A stretch of DNA of 64,000 nt from Proteocatella sp041738345 (GCA_041738345.1 JBGSPX010000046.1:50221-114220), one strand, 5' to 3'. Numbered from the stretch's first letter, positions 17,265 to 26,542 are shown. Numbers and translations are program-made. The notes: a model not told the origin generated them from the sequence alone.

Positions 17265-18146
17265 CTAGTCATTCTCATTAAGCCAAGCGCTTAATATCTT
17301 CATATACTTTTCATTTTCTTCAACAAAAGGCATATGACGGCTAAATTCAAATAACTCCCACTTAGACCCTTTTATAGAATCATTCATAAGTTTTGCTATA
17401 AGAGGAGTACATAAGTCCATTAATCCACTTATGATAAGTGTAGGTGCAGTTATATCCTTTATTTTTTCACGATATTCCCAGCCCTTAAGTGTGCCTGTAG
17501 GTGTAAATTCATTAGGTCCCCAAGCTGTAACATAAGCTTCAGTCCCTTTAACTTTTGGACGAGTCAAACACTCTGGGTCATTTGGGCTAGGGTCAGCACA
17601 ACAATGACGAAGCATGAACTCATTATTTGCCGCTGCATAAGCTTCATCAGAATAATCTCCAGTTGCTTCAGCTTTTGCAATAGCATCTTGCATTTCTTGA
17701 GGAAGATAAGTTACCATTCTTCTCTGCTCTTTTTCCCAAAGATCTGCTGATGGAAGTGTACTAGAAAGAATAACACTTGCAATTCCTTCAGGCTTGTAGT
17801 CGCATAGATACTCAATTGCCTGCATTCCACCCCAAGACTGTCCTAGAATATGTACCTCATCGAGTCCAAGATGTTTACGAAGTGCAGCTAGTTCTTCAAT
17901 CCAAGTTTTTGAGTTCCAAAGATCAGGACGAGATGGTGTAGCTGAAAGTCCACAGCCAAGTTGATCATACATTACGATAGCACGACCCTCTTTGGCAAGT
18001 TCATCAAGTACCTCAAAATAATTGTGAGTTGACCCAGGTCCCCCGTGAAGCAAAATAAGTGGTTTTTTATTTCCAGTGCATTCACCTATAATACGATAAT
18101 ATGTTTTGTATTCCAAATATGGCATATAGCCTTCTACTATTTTCAT
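17265..18146 (-). CDS. pip: Proline iminopeptidase-like alpha/beta hydrolase
   Basis: A 293-residue S33-family peptidase. It has HGGPGSTHNYF (oxyanion region, about 35-45), YDQLGCGLS near 60, the nucleophile elbow GQSWGGM with Ser near 105, a cap domain rich in acidic residues (130-215), then Asp in ISGLMDLCTP and the catalytic His in FSRHMPFVEE. The family releases N-terminal proline or related residues from peptides. TAAGGAGAA precedes ATG 18146. It suits a peptide- or amino-acid-fermenting host. Confidence 0.9.
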   Translation of the reverse strand: MKIVEGYMPYLEYKTYYRIIGECTGNKKPLILLHGGPGSTHNYFEVLDELAKEGRAIVMYDQLGCGLSATPSRPDLWNSKTWIEELAALRKHLGLDEVHILGQSWGGMQAIEYLCDYKPEGIASVILSSTLPSADLWEKEQRRMVTYLPQEMQDAIAKAEATGDYSDEAYAAANNEFMLRHCCADPSPNDPECLTRPKVKGTEAYVTAWGPNEFTPTGTLKGWEYREKIKDITAPTLIISGLMDLCTPLIAKLMNDSIKGSKWELFEFSRHMPFVEENEKYMKILSAWLNEND

Positions 18147-18244
18147 AAGTATTCTCCTTAGATGTTATTTTTAATTCTGTTTAAATTATAACACTAATAA
18201 TAATTTTTTGCACCCTAATGAAAAAATAATTTACATATTTAAAT

Positions 18245-18895
18245 TCATTTCTTTTTAAATGTCCCAAATCCTCTAGAAACAGATTTACCAAGCCCTAAAT
18301 ATTCAGGCATCTCAAAATTAACCTTAAATTCGCCTTTAAAAGCTATTAGCGCTTTATTTTTCAAGGTTACATTTACAGGAGTTACATTCACCCAGCAAAA
18401 AAGCTCTTTTTTAACAGTATATTCAAGTCCCTTTGACATCGAAATAATATTACCTATAAGAATTTTTTTGAGCATAGCTTCCTTTTCCATCTCACTTGAA
18501 TTCCTATACTTTACTATATTTTCTTGATTTAGCGCAACCCAAGGAGATACAAATTCATAACTTACATAATCATCAGTCTCATTATAATTACAAATTTTAG
18601 TAGTTACTTCTCTATTGACAGAAGCAAACACCGTTCCACTTATATTTATATCCTCACAATCAAGTGCAATTTCCCTTACAATTTCAGATGCTTTTCCAAG
18701 CCCTATAATCATAGGTATATCATCTATAAGCTTGTATTGCGTAAGAGGATATCTATATATGTATCCAGTTTGAGTGTGATTGTGAAGTATATCTGTCTCA
18801 ATATATTTGTTTCCAATATATCCCCTTAATTTTTCACTCCCTCGTAAATCCAGTTTTAAATCACTGTATTTTAAAATACTTATCTCAAGTTTCAT
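18245..18895 (-). CDS. Cas6-like CRISPR RNA endonuclease (Cas6b type), solitary
   Basis: A 216-residue protein that resembles the Cas6b group of crRNA-processing endoribonucleases. The N-terminal half has LRGSEKLRGYIGNKY then LHNHTQTGYIYRYPLTQYKLID (about 18-58); its histidines are candidates for catalysis. The C-terminus has the glycine-rich Cas6 loop GLGKSVSRGFGTF at about 202-214. ATG 18895 is 7 bases from AGGGG. No cas gene, CRISPR repeat or second Cas6 lies within the window, so it is either an orphan processing a distant array in trans or has another RNA target. The assignment is from motifs only. Confidence 0.78.
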   Translation of the reverse strand: MKLEISILKYSDLKLDLRGSEKLRGYIGNKYIETDILHNHTQTGYIYRYPLTQYKLIDDIPMIIGLGKASEIVREIALDCEDINISGTVFASVNREVTTKICNYNETDDYVSYEFVSPWVALNQENIVKYRNSSEMEKEAMLKKILIGNIISMSKGLEYTVKKELFCWVNVTPVNVTLKNKALIAFKGEFKVNFEMPEYLGLGKSVSRGFGTFKKK

Positions 18896-18910
18896 CAAAG
18901 TTCCCCTTTA

Positions 18911-19240
18911 TTATTTTTTGAAATATTTTTTGCATATAGCTTTATATACAAATATTAAAACAACTAAACCTAATGTAGTTGCAGCTATTACAAACCAAGT
19001 CGAAAACTCAGAATATCCTACAAGCGAAAGTATAATCGCTAAAAAATAAAGTGAACTATAACAAAGCCACATTATTCCATTTGCCTTATTGTATGCAGGG
19101 ATATCTGAAATCTTTTTAGGATCTACTTTCGTACCACTCCAAAAACTTACAGGTTTTTTACTTTTAAATGCCGAAAATCCAATAAGAAAAAATGTAATTG
19201 CACATATAGCAATTGGCAGTATATAAAGTATATTTTCCAT
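18911..19240 (-). CDS. DUF3784-like small membrane protein
   Basis: A 109-residue protein with three membrane segments (about 3-22, 53-72, 80-100) and a loop FWSGTKVDPKKISDIPAYNKANGIMW. This loop is the hallmark of DUF3784/SdpI-C-like small membrane proteins of Firmicutes. Function is unknown. It ends 15 bases before the Cas6-like start and begins 15 bases after the glutathione peroxidase gene, so the three may be on one transcript. Confidence 0.78.
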   Translation of the reverse strand: MENILYILPIAICAITFFLIGFSAFKSKKPVSFWSGTKVDPKKISDIPAYNKANGIMWLCYSSLYFLAIILSLVGYSEFSTWFVIAATTLGLVVLIFVYKAICKKYFKK

Positions 19241-19255
19241 AAATCCCCCGTTATT

Positions 19256-19792
19256 TTATTTCAAAAGTTTTTCAATATCATCTTCAAGTAATTCTGGCAA
19301 AAATGCTGGTGAATATCGTTTAACTACATTTCCACTTTGGTCTATAAGAAATTTTCCAAAATTCCATTTAATATCTGATTTCTTGTTAGCAAGTGTAAAT
19401 ATCTTTATCTTCTTTTCAAAAGCCCTAGTTTCTTCATTTCCAGTATCCTCAGGAGCCTGTTCTTTTAGCCATACATATAGAGGGTCTGCGTTTTTACCAT
19501 TAACATCTATTTTTGCAAAACGGGGAAATTCTGTACCAAAGTTTAATGTACAAAAAGAAGTTATTTGAGAAATATCTTCTGGAGCTTGGTGCAAAAACTG
19601 ATTACAAGGAAAATCCAGAATCTCAAAGCCTTTATCTTTATATTTTTCATACACATCTTGTAACGCATTGTACTGAGAAGTCAAACCGCATTTAGTCGCA
19701 GTATTCACAATAAGAAGCACCTTACCTTCATACTCTCTTAGTGATACCATTTTATCTTCATCATTTTTTACCATAAAATCATAAATATTCAT
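19256..19792 (-). CDS. Glutathione peroxidase family protein, cysteine form
   Basis: A 178-residue thioredoxin-fold peroxidase from ATG 19792, preceded by AGGAGAAGTG; a six-codon extension upstream includes the ribosome site. The peroxidatic site reads VNTATKCGLTSQY with Cys near residue 35. This is the position that is selenocysteine in animal and some clostridial enzymes. FPCNQF and WNFGKFLID complete the family motifs (second Cys, Gln, Trp). It reduces peroxides, probably with thioredoxin rather than glutathione, and would protect this anaerobe from oxygen. Confidence 0.94.
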   Translation of the reverse strand: MNIYDFMVKNDEDKMVSLREYEGKVLLIVNTATKCGLTSQYNALQDVYEKYKDKGFEILDFPCNQFLHQAPEDISQITSFCTLNFGTEFPRFAKIDVNGKNADPLYVWLKEQAPEDTGNEETRAFEKKIKIFTLANKKSDIKWNFGKFLIDQSGNVVKRYSPAFLPELLEDDIEKLLK

Positions 19793-19900
19793 TTTCACTT
19801 CTCCTATCAAAAATATAATTTTGAGTTATATCTAAATTATACTATTTTTAACAAAAAACTACTAGTTTTTAATAAATTAAAAAAACTTTAATCATTAGTA

Positions 19901-19909
19901 TGCTATAAT
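19901..19909 (+). promoter_or_regulatory. Possible extended -10 promoter
   Basis: TGCTATAAT is an extended -10 element 56 bases before the start of the following anchored protein. No good -35 is seen, which such promoters do not need. Confidence 0.5.
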
Positions 19910-19964
19910 TATTAAAGATTTACCTCGTTTGGCCTTTAACTTTAGATTTCAGGAGGAATTTCGG

Positions 19965-20549
19965 ATGAAAAAATTTATATTAATTATAATTCCAATTATT
20001 TTGTTTTCTTTATTTGCATTTACATATCTCTCAAACCCTAGTATGCAAATAAAACCCTATTCTTTGTCAAAAAAGGAAGAAGCTATTTTAAAGTTAACCT
20101 CAGATAATAAGGGTGAAATCTATGAATATCGTGTAAATAAAAATATAGCTAAGATCTCAGTAGATATTTTAGATTTAGATAAGGATGGAAACTGGAAGCC
20201 ATCTAGAAGTTTAATCGAGACTAGTTCTGATTCTAATTTAAATAATAAAATTTTCATTTCCTACGATAGAAGCGGTGGTGATTTTATGGTTTCCTTCCAA
20301 AATAAAAACTCATTTGGTTCTACAAGTGGTACGTTATCTGGTATCACGCTAAATGAAAATCAAATAAATAGAGTAATAAAGGAAACTAATAAGCTAAAAA
20401 TTGTTGAGAATGAGCCAATACCATTATTACTTTTTTTTGAGCAAGATGATAATATTCACATAACCGATATGCAATCTTTCTACGATACTGAAGCTTTAAA
20501 AAAATTAAATAATGTGCAATGTATAACCATTTCTTTTTTAACAAAATAA
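19965..20549 (+). CDS. Membrane-anchored or secreted protein of unknown function
   Basis: A 194-residue protein from ATG 19965, placed 6 bases after CAGGAGGAA. It begins MKKFILIIIPIILFSLFAFTYLS, an uncleaved anchor or signal peptide, followed by a soluble, mainly beta domain of about 165 residues. No family motif is recognised. It is flanked by a terminator downstream and stands alone on the plus strand among minus-strand genes, so it is probably monocistronic. Confidence 0.7.
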   Translation: MKKFILIIIPIILFSLFAFTYLSNPSMQIKPYSLSKKEEAILKLTSDNKGEIYEYRVNKNIAKISVDILDLDKDGNWKPSRSLIETSSDSNLNNKIFISYDRSGGDFMVSFQNKNSFGSTSGTLSGITLNENQINRVIKETNKLKIVENEPIPLLLFFEQDDNIHITDMQSFYDTEALKKLNNVQCITISFLTK

Positions 20550-20585
20550 TATGTAAACGCTATCTATAGTCTGAAACTGTTCATG

Positions 20586-20622
20586 AAAAAGACTTCAAGA
20601 TTTATACGCTTGAAGTCTTTTT
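20586..20622. terminator. Bidirectional terminator
   Basis: AAAAAGACTTCAAG pairs with CTTGAAGTCTTTTT around a 9-base loop. It separates the anchored protein gene from the convergent WG-repeat gene. Confidence 0.9.
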
Positions 20623-20644
20623 CTCACTTTAATATTTGCTTATT

Positions 20645-22069
20645 TTAATACTTTTCATAATTTATTGGAATTGAATCATATTTTGCTTCTACTATAAATT
20701 TTCCAGTTTTATCTATTATCCCGTATTTGCCATTTTTCTTTACCACCGCATAATCTGGCTCAAAGAAATTTTGCATGAAGTTTTCATCACTCCATTCAAA
20801 GCTTGCTGGGATAACTATCTTATAGTCTTTATCCACAAAACCCATAGTTTTTTCATCTTTTGTAAAGTTAGCCATTCCATTATAGAACTCGCCTACAAAT
20901 TTAAATCCTTCTGGTGCAAAATCAAATCCTAAAAGTTCTCGTTTTTTGTTTTCTCCATCTTTTTCTGCCCAAATTATTTTCCCATTTTTATCTAAAATCT
21001 GTTCTTTATTGTCTAAATAAACTCTCATATTAGTATTTTTGTAGATATCTATAGAATCATATTTAGGTGCTAATATTATCTTATTATCAAAATTTGAAAC
21101 TCCTACTTTACCATTTTTTTCTATAGTAAACATGCCAATTTCTATATTTTTTTCAATTTCATAAATGCTATAATTTAAATAATCATTTATCTGTGCAAGT
21201 TTCTTCTTGTCCTTATCTAAAAATACAAGTTTTTTGCCATCTACAAGTGCATATGCAAAGTTTTTGCTATTTTCTTTGAGTTTTATTACATCATCATATT
21301 TTGCTTCTATGATGTATTTTCCAGTTGTATCTATCATCCCTTTTTTGTTGCCCTGCCATACATATGCATATCCATTTTCAAACCCATCTGCATGTGTAAA
21401 ACTTGGTTTTATTATCATTTTTCCAGTTTTATCTACATATCCCCATTTGCCATTTTGTTTTACCTGTGTAAGGTTATTTGTTTCTTCAAATGTTTTTTTG
21501 TAAACAAACTCTAGCATACTTGAGCCTTCGTCCATAGCTTCAAATTCTGGTTTTACTACAAATTCTCCCTTTGTATTTATTATTCCACATTTAGCTCCTA
21601 TTTGAACTGCGGTATGTCCATCATTTTGAAATGGATTTGCATCATCATATTTTATTGGAATTACAATTTTTCCATTTAAATCTGCATAGCCTACTTTTTC
21701 GATTTTCCCGTCTTTATTAGTTTTTGCAATCAACATTCTTTCGCTTTTTTTCGCACCTTCTATGCTAAGTACATCATACTGGTCTGAAAAGTAAGTTTTT
21801 CCATTAGCATCCACAAAGCCTCTCTTATTATCTTTTTCAATTACTGCCAAACCATATTCAAACTCGCCTACCATTTGGTATTCTAATGGAATTATCTCTT
21901 TTCCATTTTGGTCAACCGCCCCCCACTTTTCACCAATGCTTACTGGAATAAGTCCCTGTGCAAAAAGTCCTGTTCCCTCTGGAAATGGAGTGCTTCTTAT
22001 TATTGCCTGTGCTGGACTTGTCATAATACACATAGCCATTGCTAGCGCTAATACTTTTTTTAGGTTCAT
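20645..22069 (-). CDS. Exported WG-repeat protein
   Basis: A 474-residue protein with signal peptide MNLKKVLALAMAMCIMTSPAQA, then about ten copies of the WG (KWG) repeat. Examples are GEKWGAVDQNGKEIIPLEY, NGKWGYVDKTGKMIIKPSF, NKKGMIDTTGKYIIEAKYD and NGKYGIIDKTGKFIVEAKY at the end. WG repeats form beta-rich surfaces of unknown binding role and are common on exported proteins of gut and soil Firmicutes. It starts 16 bases after the PIN-like gene, so the two are probably cotranscribed. Partner is unknown. Confidence 0.9.
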   Translation of the reverse strand: MNLKKVLALAMAMCIMTSPAQAIIRSTPFPEGTGLFAQGLIPVSIGEKWGAVDQNGKEIIPLEYQMVGEFEYGLAVIEKDNKRGFVDANGKTYFSDQYDVLSIEGAKKSERMLIAKTNKDGKIEKVGYADLNGKIVIPIKYDDANPFQNDGHTAVQIGAKCGIINTKGEFVVKPEFEAMDEGSSMLEFVYKKTFEETNNLTQVKQNGKWGYVDKTGKMIIKPSFTHADGFENGYAYVWQGNKKGMIDTTGKYIIEAKYDDVIKLKENSKNFAYALVDGKKLVFLDKDKKKLAQINDYLNYSIYEIEKNIEIGMFTIEKNGKVGVSNFDNKIILAPKYDSIDIYKNTNMRVYLDNKEQILDKNGKIIWAEKDGENKKRELLGFDFAPEGFKFVGEFYNGMANFTKDEKTMGFVDKDYKIVIPASFEWSDENFMQNFFEPDYAVVKKNGKYGIIDKTGKFIVEAKYDSIPINYEKY

Positions 22070-22085
22070 AACTTCCTCCTCAATT

Positions 22086-22748
22086 TTAAATTACTCTATA
22101 TTTATTAAAATATAAAAGTGCAATTTCTACAAGACTTTCTTGTTTTTTCCCAAACATTCTTGTAACTTGCGATTTGAAATCATTCATAGTTAAATTTTTC
22201 TGTAAAAGTGAACCCAAATGAGTCCTATATTTTTCTGGAATATCATTTTTATTATTTAACTCTTTTAAAATTACTGCTCTGTCAATAACTTTTATCCCTT
22301 CCTGTTTTTTTACAGTTTCTTGTTTTGTAACTTCTTGTTTTATAAGTTTAATTTCAGATTTTACTATTTTCTGAGGTATGCATTCTAATATATTTTCTTT
22401 TATAGCAGCTTTAAGTTTTGGATTTAAATGCTTTACTTCTGAAACTGCACTTTCAAGTCCTCTATCCTTTGATATTATATATATTTCTCCAACTTGAGAA
22501 TCAGCTGCAAAATATCCCAAATCACAGGCAAGTTTAAAATCTAATGAGTTTTTACCTGATAATCCAGAAAAAATAACCTTTACATCTATTCCTAATTGGC
22601 AATAACCATTCAATAAGCTTTCAAGAAGCTTACATAAAGCATCCTTTGAACAATGAATTCTAACAATACTTTCTTTACCAAGCTTATCGATTCCCATAAG
22701 TCCATGGATTGCAGTATTTTCATAATCTACGATAAATATCTTTTTCAT
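22086..22748 (-). CDS. PIN-like domain protein, putative ribonuclease
   Basis: A 220-residue protein from ATG 22748, preceded by GAGG. The first 125 residues look like a PIN/NYN-type nuclease fold. Acidic positions are Asp in FIVDYEN (about 7), Asp in SLDFKLACDLGY (about 75-80) and Asp in ISKDRGLES near 100, which would form a metal-ion site. The C-terminal third, after a Lys/Gln-rich linker, is a small helical domain (RTHLGSLLQKNLTMNDFKSQVTRMFGKKQ). PIN proteins cut RNA, often in toxin-antitoxin or decay pathways. No antitoxin is adjacent. Function is inferred from fold only. Confidence 0.7.
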   Translation of the reverse strand: MKKIFIVDYENTAIHGLMGIDKLGKESIVRIHCSKDALCKLLESLLNGYCQLGIDVKVIFSGLSGKNSLDFKLACDLGYFAADSQVGEIYIISKDRGLESAVSEVKHLNPKLKAAIKENILECIPQKIVKSEIKLIKQEVTKQETVKKQEGIKVIDRAVILKELNNKNDIPEKYRTHLGSLLQKNLTMNDFKSQVTRMFGKKQESLVEIALLYFNKYRVI

Positions 22749-22898
22749 AGCTGCCTCGATTCTAAAAAGATAGTTTTTTTGCACTTTTTCTAATTTTCTA
22801 AATATTTGTACCATTTTTATTGCGTGCTCTATTATTTTTTACCCATTTTGGGTATAAGTTATAGCAAAGCTTTAACTAAAGAAAGTAGGTGACCTTTA

Positions 22899-24677
22899 AT
22901 GAAAAAAGTGAATCTGTGGATTTTAATTATATTATTTTTACTTTTTTCTTTTTTATATACATTTTTTTCTAGTATAAATTCTGTAGACAATATTGCTATA
23001 GAACTTACTGATGAGGAAAAAACATGGCTTAAAAACCATCCAGTCGTAACCATAGGATTAGACCCTAGTTATGCCCCTTTTGAATTTAATGACGAAGGTG
23101 AATACAAAGGAATGTCTATCGATTATCTAACTTGGATTGAGGATCAACTTGGAATTGATATTCAAATAGTAAACTTTGATTCTTGGAGTGCCCTTTTAAC
23201 TGCTGCTTATGAGCAAAAAATCGATATGACTGGTGCAATTATAAAAACTGAAAATCGAATGCCTCATTTACTATTTACAGATACATTCTACAGCAATAGT
23301 GATGTAATTCTTGTTAGAACTGATTCAAAAACAGTGACTGAAAATGACCTTAAACATTTAAAAACAGGAGTTATTAGAGATTATTCGGTTGCTTTTTATT
23401 TAAGAGAAAAGTATCCTGATATGGATTTAGTAGAAGTAGATAATATCAAAGAAGGCCTTAGAATGCTCTCTTTTGGAGATTTAGATGCTTTTGTAACGGA
23501 TTTTTCTCAAGCCGCCTACTATATTTATAAGGTTGGGTATCAAAATATTTATGCGATTGAAAGTTCAAAAATTTCGCTAGATGGTGATCTTCGTTTTGGT
23601 GTAAGAAAAGACTATCCTATTTTAGTAGATGTTGTAAATAAAGTTTTAAGAAGTATGCCTACTGAAGTTAAGCTTCAAATTGACCAAAAATGGATTGGCC
23701 TAACACTCAAACCTACACTTTCTGGCAAAAAATGGTATGGACTTTTAGTTACAGTTTTTGTACTTTCTTCTATAGTAATTGCTTTTGTGTTTATAAGTTA
23801 TCTTTTAAAAAAGGAAGTTAATTCAAAGACTGCACAATTACAAAAAATAAATCAAACACTTGAAGAAAAAGTAAAAGAGCGAACAAATGAGTTAGAGCAA
23901 GTTATCGAAGATTTAAATAGAACTCAAAATCAAGTCATTCAATCTGAAAAAATGGCTTTTTTAGGAAAACTTGTAGCAGGTGTAGCTCACGAAATAAATA
24001 CTCCACTTGGTGTAATTTTGACATCTTCTAGCTATTTAGAATCTACAAACGAAGAGTTTTTTGTTGCTCTTGAAAATAACGCTATATCAAAAGAAGCACT
24101 TCTTAAATACCTTAACAAAGTAGATGACTCTGCACATATAATCCAAATAAACAGCCAACGTGTCTCACTTTTAGTTCAGGCATTCAAAGAGCTTGCCATC
24201 GAACATAAACACGATTCTCCAGCTCCTTTTAATCTAAAAGCTTATTGCGATATGGCTATTAGTAGTGTTAAAAATCAATATGAAACTAAAGATATAATTT
24301 TTGACAATACTATAGATGAAAGTATTGTAATCACTCATTATTCTAATAGTATACTCTTAGTACTCACCCAACTTATATTAAATGCAGTGCAACATGCATT
24401 TGAAAATAAAAAAGATGGGGTAGTGAGTGTAAGCTGTGAATTTTTAGATTTCTCTGTAATTCAAATATGTGTGTGTGATAATGGAATTGGTATAAGTAAT
24501 GATATCAAACCTCAGCTTTTTGACCCATTTTTCACTACATCTTCTGACATTGAACATATGGGACTTGGACTTCATATCGTATACAATATAGTAAACCAAC
24601 AATTAAACGGAAGTATTGACCTATTTGATATGCCTGGTGGCGGCAGTGTCTTTGAAGTTAAAATTCCACTTTCGTAG
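22899..24677 (+). CDS. Sensor histidine kinase with periplasmic solute-binding domain
   Basis: A 592-residue membrane kinase. An N-terminal signal-anchor (about 8-28) is followed by a bacterial extracellular solute-binding family 3 domain (about 40-265), with HPVVTIGLDPSYAPFEFNDEGEYKGMSID at its start. A second membrane segment (about 278-302), a coiled coil, and a kinase core follow. The core has a phospho-acceptor His near 363 in GVAHEINTPLG, an N box QLILNAVQHAF, a G1 box DNGIGI and a G2 box MGLGLHIV. The ligand-binding type suggests sensing of an amino acid or similar solute. No response regulator is adjacent; a second kinase follows by 12 bases. Confidence 0.93.
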   Translation: MKKVNLWILIILFLLFSFLYTFFSSINSVDNIAIELTDEEKTWLKNHPVVTIGLDPSYAPFEFNDEGEYKGMSIDYLTWIEDQLGIDIQIVNFDSWSALLTAAYEQKIDMTGAIIKTENRMPHLLFTDTFYSNSDVILVRTDSKTVTENDLKHLKTGVIRDYSVAFYLREKYPDMDLVEVDNIKEGLRMLSFGDLDAFVTDFSQAAYYIYKVGYQNIYAIESSKISLDGDLRFGVRKDYPILVDVVNKVLRSMPTEVKLQIDQKWIGLTLKPTLSGKKWYGLLVTVFVLSSIVIAFVFISYLLKKEVNSKTAQLQKINQTLEEKVKERTNELEQVIEDLNRTQNQVIQSEKMAFLGKLVAGVAHEINTPLGVILTSSSYLESTNEEFFVALENNAISKEALLKYLNKVDDSAHIIQINSQRVSLLVQAFKELAIEHKHDSPAPFNLKAYCDMAISSVKNQYETKDIIFDNTIDESIVITHYSNSILLVLTQLILNAVQHAFENKKDGVVSVSCEFLDFSVIQICVCDNGIGISNDIKPQLFDPFFTTSSDIEHMGLGLHIVYNIVNQQLNGSIDLFDMPGGGSVFEVKIPLS

Positions 24678-24689
24678 AAAAGAGTGACT

Positions 24690-26522
24690 ATGTTTAAATC
24701 AATTAAAACTTCTATAATTGTACTCTTTACAATTATACTTGTATCTACAAATATTTTGGTTATAATATATGCCCTTGACAAAAGCCATTCTATGATTGAG
24801 GATGAAGCCTCCAAGGGTCTTAGTGGTATGCTCACCGAAACCAACAAACTTATCAAAAGTAGGATATCTGCTGAAATGGTATTTTTAAATGAAGTTGCCG
24901 AAAAACCAATAATTGATGATAATACCCCTTGGATTGATAAAGTATCTTACCTTCGTGAAAAAGCTTATTCTAGAGGGTATACTATATTTGCATTTATTGA
25001 AATGAATGGAATTATTACTAGGTATGATATCGAAAAATCTAAGGGAAATGCAAGCGGACGTGATTATTTTGAAAAAGCTAAAAATGGAACACCTGCAATT
25101 TCAGATATAATAATCAGTTCTGTTACAAGTGAACCCATTATAGTTATTGCAGTTCCTGTCATAAGAGATGGAAAAATAATTGGCGTTTTAAATGGAGTAC
25201 GACCTCAAACTGGTCTTAATAATATTATAAGAGATTTTAAATATGGAAATACTGGTTCTGCCTTTATCATAAATAAGGAAGGTATGATTATGGCACATAC
25301 TAATCTTCCTTATGTATTAGAATCTGTAAACTTTATAGATCTTTTGTCAAATGATAAAAAATTTGATACTACTAAATTTTCATCAATGATTAAATCAAAA
25401 AATCCAGAAGTAGCTATTTTTAATGATTACACGGGGAAAGAAAAAATTTTTGCTACTAGTGCTATTGAAGGCACTAATTGGATTTTAGTAGCTACTGTTG
25501 AAACTGATGATATTTACGCAAATGTTGAGCGATTAAAAAATATCCTCTATACTGCACTTATAATAATAGTATTTATTGGAGGAGTTATTACCTATCTTGC
25601 AATCAATAGACTTATATCTCCTTTGTACAAAATTACAGAGGAAGTCAAATCTATATCTGATGGTAATTTAAATACCCCTATAAATGAACAACTTATAAAC
25701 TCGAAAAATGAAATAGGAACTCTAGCTTCTGCGTTTGAAAATATGAGAATTCAGTTATCTACTTCATTTAGCAATATTCAACTTGATAATGAACATTTGG
25801 AACAAATGGTTAATCAACGTACTAAAGAACTTGTTGAAACTCAAAAACAACTTACAATGGTATCCCTTATAAAATGGCTTGCTCATAATATGAATACCCC
25901 ACTTGGAAATATAATTTCCCTCCAATCATTTTTAAGACATCATAGTAAACAAGATTTTTGTGAAAATCCTGATAGTGTTAATGATGTTCTTGATATGATT
26001 GAAAATAATACTGACAAACTTGTATCTACAATGAATTCTTTAAAACGAATTTCTGAGATGGATAATACTTCTCAAAATGAAACGATAATGCTTCATGAGT
26101 TTATTTTAGAAAATACTTATTTTTTGATGAATCAAAATATAAAACTAGATTTAGATTTAGAAAAGTCCATCATTATAAAAACTAAACCCTCTGTTATATT
26201 CCAAGTTTTATCTATTCTTATAGAAAATGTGCTTACACATGCCTACGAAGAAAATTCTGTAGAAAAATATTTATGTATTAAATGCTTCCTTGAAAATGAG
26301 TATGTCTATATCAAAGTTATAGATAAAGGTAAAGGTCTTGATGCAGAATATCGAAATCATATATTTCAACCATTTTATGAAAAATTAAATGGTAAATCCT
26401 CTACTGGACTTGGTCTTCAAATTGCATATCATCAAACAGTTTCCATACTTTTGGGAGAACTTTATTTTGAACCCTCTGATAAAGGTGCTTGTTTTGTAAT
26501 AAAGCTTCCTTTAACCAATTAA
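24690..26522 (+). CDS. Sensor histidine kinase with dCache domain
   Basis: A 610-residue kinase from ATG 24690; a GTG at 24684 is the other candidate. Domains are membrane segment 1 (about 12-30), an extracellular double-Cache domain (35-275) with GRDYFEKAKNGTPAISD, and membrane segment 2 (about 288-306). HAMP (307-360), a coiled coil and the kinase core follow. The His box is LAHNMNTPLG, so His near 398 is kept but the usual following Glu is Asn. The G2 box is STGLGLQIAY. It follows the solute-binding kinase closely and probably works in the same pathway; it may heterodimerise with it, which is inference. Confidence 0.92.
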   Translation: MFKSIKTSIIVLFTIILVSTNILVIIYALDKSHSMIEDEASKGLSGMLTETNKLIKSRISAEMVFLNEVAEKPIIDDNTPWIDKVSYLREKAYSRGYTIFAFIEMNGIITRYDIEKSKGNASGRDYFEKAKNGTPAISDIIISSVTSEPIIVIAVPVIRDGKIIGVLNGVRPQTGLNNIIRDFKYGNTGSAFIINKEGMIMAHTNLPYVLESVNFIDLLSNDKKFDTTKFSSMIKSKNPEVAIFNDYTGKEKIFATSAIEGTNWILVATVETDDIYANVERLKNILYTALIIIVFIGGVITYLAINRLISPLYKITEEVKSISDGNLNTPINEQLINSKNEIGTLASAFENMRIQLSTSFSNIQLDNEHLEQMVNQRTKELVETQKQLTMVSLIKWLAHNMNTPLGNIISLQSFLRHHSKQDFCENPDSVNDVLDMIENNTDKLVSTMNSLKRISEMDNTSQNETIMLHEFILENTYFLMNQNIKLDLDLEKSIIIKTKPSVIFQVLSILIENVLTHAYEENSVEKYLCIKCFLENEYVYIKVIDKGKGLDAEYRNHIFQPFYEKLNGKSSTGLGLQIAYHQTVSILLGELYFEPSDKGACFVIKLPLTN

Positions 26523-26542
26523 TTACATTTAAAAATTGACAT

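Noticed and set aside
18100..19300. Possible CRISPR array near the Cas6-like gene.
   Set aside because: No evenly spaced direct repeats are present in the flanks; the intergenic gaps are only 15-100 bases.
19256..19792. Glutathione peroxidase as a selenoprotein.
   Set aside because: The active-site codon is Cys in VNTATKCGLTSQY, with no in-frame TGA.
22859..23053. Short minus-strand frame opposite the solute-binding kinase start.
   Set aside because: It overlaps the kinase's signal anchor and promoter region, with no homology or ribosome site.
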